This document shows, in pieces, positions 6,828-8,999 of a stretch of 8,999 nt of DNA. The position numbers and the translations under genes are program-made. This DNA comes from DASRVA01 sp035550715 (GTDB lineage: Bacteria > Gemmatimonadota > Gemmatimonadetes > JACCXV01 > JAHWKZ01), in the NCBI GenBank assembly GCA_035550715.1, contig DASZOP010000214.1, forward strand, positions 1 through 8,999, given 5' to 3'. The notes below the pieces were generated by a model that saw only the letters and a list, made by a program, of their open reading frames with translations, had not been told where the DNA came from and searched no databases. Position 1 is the first letter of the stretch, and each line of letters starts with the position of its first letter.

Positions 6828-7571
6828 ATGAGGGGCCCGATCCGATCGTTGCCCGAACCGGTGGACCGCCCGAGCCGCCCGCATGTCGAGCTGCTCGTCG
6901 TGGTCGCGCTGGCCGTGGCGGCGCTCGCCGTCTTCCTCCCGGTAAGGGAGTGGCTGGTCGACCTGCTCGGGCGGGTCGAGCGCCTTGGAGCGTGGGCCGC
7001 GGTGGTTCTGGGCCTGCTCTGGATCCCGGTCGCCATCCTGCTGGTCCCCGGTTCGCTGATCACCCTGGGCACCGGGTTCCTGCTGGGCGTCGGCCGGGGG
7101 ATGGTCACGGTGTCGATCGGCAGCACCCTGGGAGCCTTGGCGGCCTTCCTGGTGGGGCGGACGGTGGCCCGGGAACGCGTCCGGGCCTGGATCGCCGACC
7201 GGCCGCGCTTTCGCGCCGTCGACCGGGCGGTCGAGAAGGACGGGCTCGGGATCGTCCTGCTGACCCGGCTCTCCCCGCTGTTCCCGTACAACTTTCTGAA
7301 CTACGCCTACGGGTTGACGGGGATCCGGCTCCGGGATTACGCGCTGGGATCGTGGGTCGGGATGCTGCCGGGAACGCTCCTGTACGTGGTCCTCGGCTCG
7401 ACCGCCCAGGCGCTGACGTCGCTCGGGACGGGCGACCGGGAGCGGACCGCTCTCGAATGGGTCGCGTTCGGCGTCGGTCTCCTGGCGACGGTGGCCGTGA
7501 CCTGGGTCGTGGCGCGCCGGGCGACCGCGATCCTGGAGGAGCGGACCGGTATGGAGACGGACGATGCGTGA
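6828..7571 (+). CDS. TVP38/TMEM64 family (VTT/SNARE-associated) inner-membrane protein
   Basis: This 247-residue integral membrane protein has the VTT (DedA-like, PF09335-type) domain. Hydrophobic segments lie at about 20-37, 53-74, 76-110 (re-entrant loop plus helix), 140-163, 171-192 and 209-229. Family signatures seen: PGSLITLGTGFLLG (74-87), the Gly-rich IGSTLGALAAFLVGR (97-111), and LLTRLSPLFPYNFLNYAYGLT (144-164) followed by GMLPGTLLYVVLGS (178-191). Relatives are implicated in lipid scrambling or membrane homeostasis; the substrate here is not known. The start is uncertain: I prefer ATG 6828, which leaves a short polar N-terminal tail; TTG 6789 would add 13 residues and GTG 6861 would remove 11. 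None has a well-placed SD. The stop overlaps the next gene by 8 bp, and fusions of this domain to that oxidoreductase type are known to me, suggesting a joint function. Confidence 0.92.
   Translation: MRGPIRSLPEPVDRPSRPHVELLVVVALAVAALAVFLPVREWLVDLLGRVERLGAWAAVVLGLLWIPVAILLVPGSLITLGTGFLLGVGRGMVTVSIGSTLGALAAFLVGRTVARERVRAWIADRPRFRAVDRAVEKDGLGIVLLTRLSPLFPYNFLNYAYGLTGIRLRDYALGSWVGMLPGTLLYVVLGSTAQALTSLGTGDRERTALEWVAFGVGLLATVAVTWVVARRATAILEERTGMETDDA
7553..7571 (+). promoter_or_regulatory. GGAG Shine-Dalgarno and 8-bp gene overlap (coupling of VTT and oxidoreductase genes)
   Basis: GGAG (7553-7556) precedes the ATG at 7564 by 7 nt, inside the last codons of the VTT gene, whose TGA is at 7569-7571. 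The shared ATGCGTGA gives an 8-bp overlap in different frames, so the two genes are on one transcript and probably translationally coupled. Confidence 0.8.
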
Positions 7572-8999
7572 ATCGCGGCGGGACGAATCGGCCGGCGCGA
7601 GTCCGGCCGTTCCGCACGACCTCCGTCGGGAAGCTCTGGTCCGGCCGGCCGACTGGGAGAACCCGCGTCCGGCGGCGCGCTACGATCTGCTCGTCCTGGG
7701 GGCGGGCACGGCGGGGCTCGTCGCCGCGGCGGGCGCGGCCGGACTGGGCGCGCGCGTGGCCCTGGTCGAGCGCGGCCTGATGGGCGGCGACTGCCTGAAC
7801 TACGGCTGCGTCCCCTCGAAGGCGCTCCTGGCCTCGGCCCGCCGGGCCGCCGAGGCGAGGCGGGCCGATCGGTACGGGGTCACCGTCGCGGGGGTCGAGG
7901 TCGACTTCGAGGCGGTCATGGAGCGGATGCGCCGCATACGGGCCGACCTCGCCGTCCACGATTCCGCGTCGCGGTTCCGCGACCTGGGCGTGGACGTGTT
8001 TCTCGGCGAGGGACGGTTCGTCGACCGGGAGGCCGTCGAAGTCGATGGAAATGGCCTGCGTTTTCGCCGAGCCCTCGTGGCGACGGGTGGTGCTCCCGTC
8101 GTTCCGTCGGTTTCTGGTCTCCTCGAGGCCGGCGTCCACACCAACGAGACGGTGTTCGACCTGGAAAGGCTGCCCGCCCGGCTGGCGGTCGTCGGCGGCG
8201 GCCCGGTCGGCTGCGAGCTGGCCCAGGCGTTCGCCCGCCTGGGCGCGGCCGTCACGGTCGTCGAGAGACTCGACCGGCTCCTGCCGAAGGACGAGCCGGA
8301 CGCGGCGAGGCTCCTGACCGACGCGCTCGCCGGGGAAGGGATCCGGGTCCTGACCGGTCACGACCTGGAGCGTGTCGAACGGAGCGGTCCCGCACGCGCC
8401 GTCTTCCTCCGCGGCCCGGCAGGTACGGTACGGGTCGACGTCGACGCGGTCCTGGTCGCCACCGGTCGCCGACCGACGGTCGAAGGGATCGGGCTCGACC
8501 GAGCCGGGATCGAGCATGACGTCCACCGAGGAATCCGCGTCGACGACCGGCTCCGGACCACGAACCCCAACGTCTATGCGGCCGGCGACGTGGCCGGACG
8601 GCACCTCTTCACCCACATGGCCGACGCCGAGGCGCGCATCGTCATCCGGAACGCTCTCTTCCCGTGGCGCCGGAAGGCGAGCGCGGTTCACGTTCCCTGG
8701 TGCACGTTCACCGATCCCGAGGTGGCCCGGGTAGGCCACTCGGCCGAATCCGCGGCCGAGGCGGGGATCGCCGTGGATTCGTTCACCTGGCCGCTGGCCC
8801 GGGTGGACCGTTTCGTCGTCGAGGGGGAGGAGGGCGGCTTCGCCCGCGTCCACCTTCGGCGGGGAAGCGACGAGATCCTCGGCGCGACCGTCGCCGGGGC
8901 TCATGCCGGGGAGCTGATCGGTCTCGTCGCCCTCGCGATGAGGACGGGTGCTGGGCTCGGGACCCTCGCGGACACGGTCTTCCCCTACCCGACCCGGTC
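7564..8999 (+). CDS. MerA-like FAD pyridine nucleotide-disulfide oxidoreductase (3' end outside window)
   Basis: 478 complete codons are visible, with no stop before the edge. It is a class I flavin disulfide reductase: FAD-binding GAGTAG (46-51), redox-active Cys77 and Cys82 (GGDCLNYGCVPSK), NAD(P)-binding GGGPVG (211-216), and the second FAD motif NVYAAGDV with Asp342. Glu234 at the end of the second strand (VTVVER) suggests NADH rather than NADPH. The N-terminal PADWENPRPAARY segment (28-40) is typical of the 'mercuric reductase-like' family without a heavy-metal-binding domain, and supports the ATG at 7564. The dimerisation domain begins near 390. It breaks off at VFPYPTR, where lipoamide dehydrogenases carry a catalytic His; here Tyr475 is found, as in MerA-type enzymes. 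The C-terminal Cys pair that would mark true mercuric reductase lies beyond the window, so the substrate is open. Cotranscribed with the VTT membrane protein. Confidence 0.94.
   Translation, partial: MRESRRDESAGASPAVPHDLRREALVRPADWENPRPAARYDLLVLGAGTAGLVAAAGAAGLGARVALVERGLMGGDCLNYGCVPSKALLASARRAAEARRADRYGVTVAGVEVDFEAVMERMRRIRADLAVHDSASRFRDLGVDVFLGEGRFVDREAVEVDGNGLRFRRALVATGGAPVVPSVSGLLEAGVHTNETVFDLERLPARLAVVGGGPVGCELAQAFARLGAAVTVVERLDRLLPKDEPDAARLLTDALAGEGIRVLTGHDLERVERSGPARAVFLRGPAGTVRVDVDAVLVATGRRPTVEGIGLDRAGIEHDVHRGIRVDDRLRTTNPNVYAAGDVAGRHLFTHMADAEARIVIRNALFPWRRKASAVHVPWCTFTDPEVARVGHSAESAAEAGIAVDSFTWPLARVDRFVVEGEEGGFARVHLRRGSDEILGATVAGAHAGELIGLVALAMRTGAGLGTLADTVFPYPTR

Noticed and set aside
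6698..7291. N-terminal extension (198 codons) of the lipoprotein amidohydrolase frame
   Set aside because: Low-complexity Ser/Thr/Arg composition, antisense to the VTT gene, and the ATG at 6697 has an SD and begins a perfect lipoprotein signal.
6326..7780. 484-codon plus-strand open frame through the divergent region
   Set aside because: It spans antisense of one real gene and the wrong frame of another, with Arg/Gly-rich composition and no SD.
7105..8904. 599-codon open frame on the minus strand, antisense to the oxidoreductase
   Set aside because: It lies opposite two well-recognised genes, is rich in Arg/Pro/Gly/Asp with no recognisable domain, and is the expected artefact of high GC with G/C-biased third positions.
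7564..8999. Annotation as true mercuric reductase (merA)
   Set aside because: There is no N-terminal heavy-metal-binding domain, no merR/merT/merP neighbour, and the C-terminal Cys pair is not visible; only 'MerA-like' is supported.
1..8999. CRISPR arrays, tRNA/rRNA genes, insertion sequences or phage genes
   Set aside because: No repeated spacer-like units, no tRNA-like cloverleaf, no transposase motifs and no terminal inverted repeats were seen; composition is even throughout.

Overview
The window is very GC-rich, roughly 70% by eye, with strongly GC-biased third codon positions. It is densely packed, with short gaps, overlapping genes and good Shine-Dalgarno sequences. A lipoprotein signal, Sec signal peptides, a VTT/DedA-type membrane protein, a c-di-GMP protein and tandem exported amidohydrolases suggest a free-living Gram-negative bacterium. 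An Acidobacteriota- or Gemmatimonadota-like lineage, or a related high-GC phylum, would fit, but no marker here fixes the phylum. There are seven protein genes, two of them cut by the window edges. No RNA genes, mobile elements, CRISPR arrays or long gene-free stretches were seen.

Layout. (1) 1-506, plus strand: the C-terminal half of the YchF/OLA1 ATPase. (2) 529-1803, plus strand: an exported metal-dependent amidohydrolase of the prolidase/imidazolonepropionase-like group, 22 bp downstream of ychF. (3) 1790-3856, minus strand: a PAS-PAS-GGDEF-EAL c-di-GMP signalling protein whose 3' end overlaps the amidohydrolase 3' end by 14 bp. (4) 3972-5267 and 5264-6697, minus strand: two amidohydrolase paralogues coupled through a GTGA overlap. 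The upstream one is a lipoprotein with a complete set of metal ligands. The downstream one is exported and has lost all of them. (5) 6828-7571 and 7564-8999, plus strand, divergent from the pair: a TVP38/TMEM64 (VTT) membrane protein overlapping by 8 bp a MerA-like flavin disulfide oxidoreductase that runs off the window.

How they work together. The three amidohydrolases are predicted to act outside the cytoplasm, probably on peptide or cyclic-amide substrates, and two of them look like an active-enzyme/pseudo-enzyme pair. The VTT protein and the oxidoreductase form a second two-gene unit, probably coupling a membrane protein to a flavin redox enzyme. The c-di-GMP protein stands alone, with its own short upstream region. 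Its first PAS domain resembles the FixL/DosP heme-sensor PAS and keeps the proximal His position. Most genes belong to recognisable families. The points most worth following up are the ligand-less amidohydrolase, the possible heme PAS and the VTT-oxidoreductase coupling.
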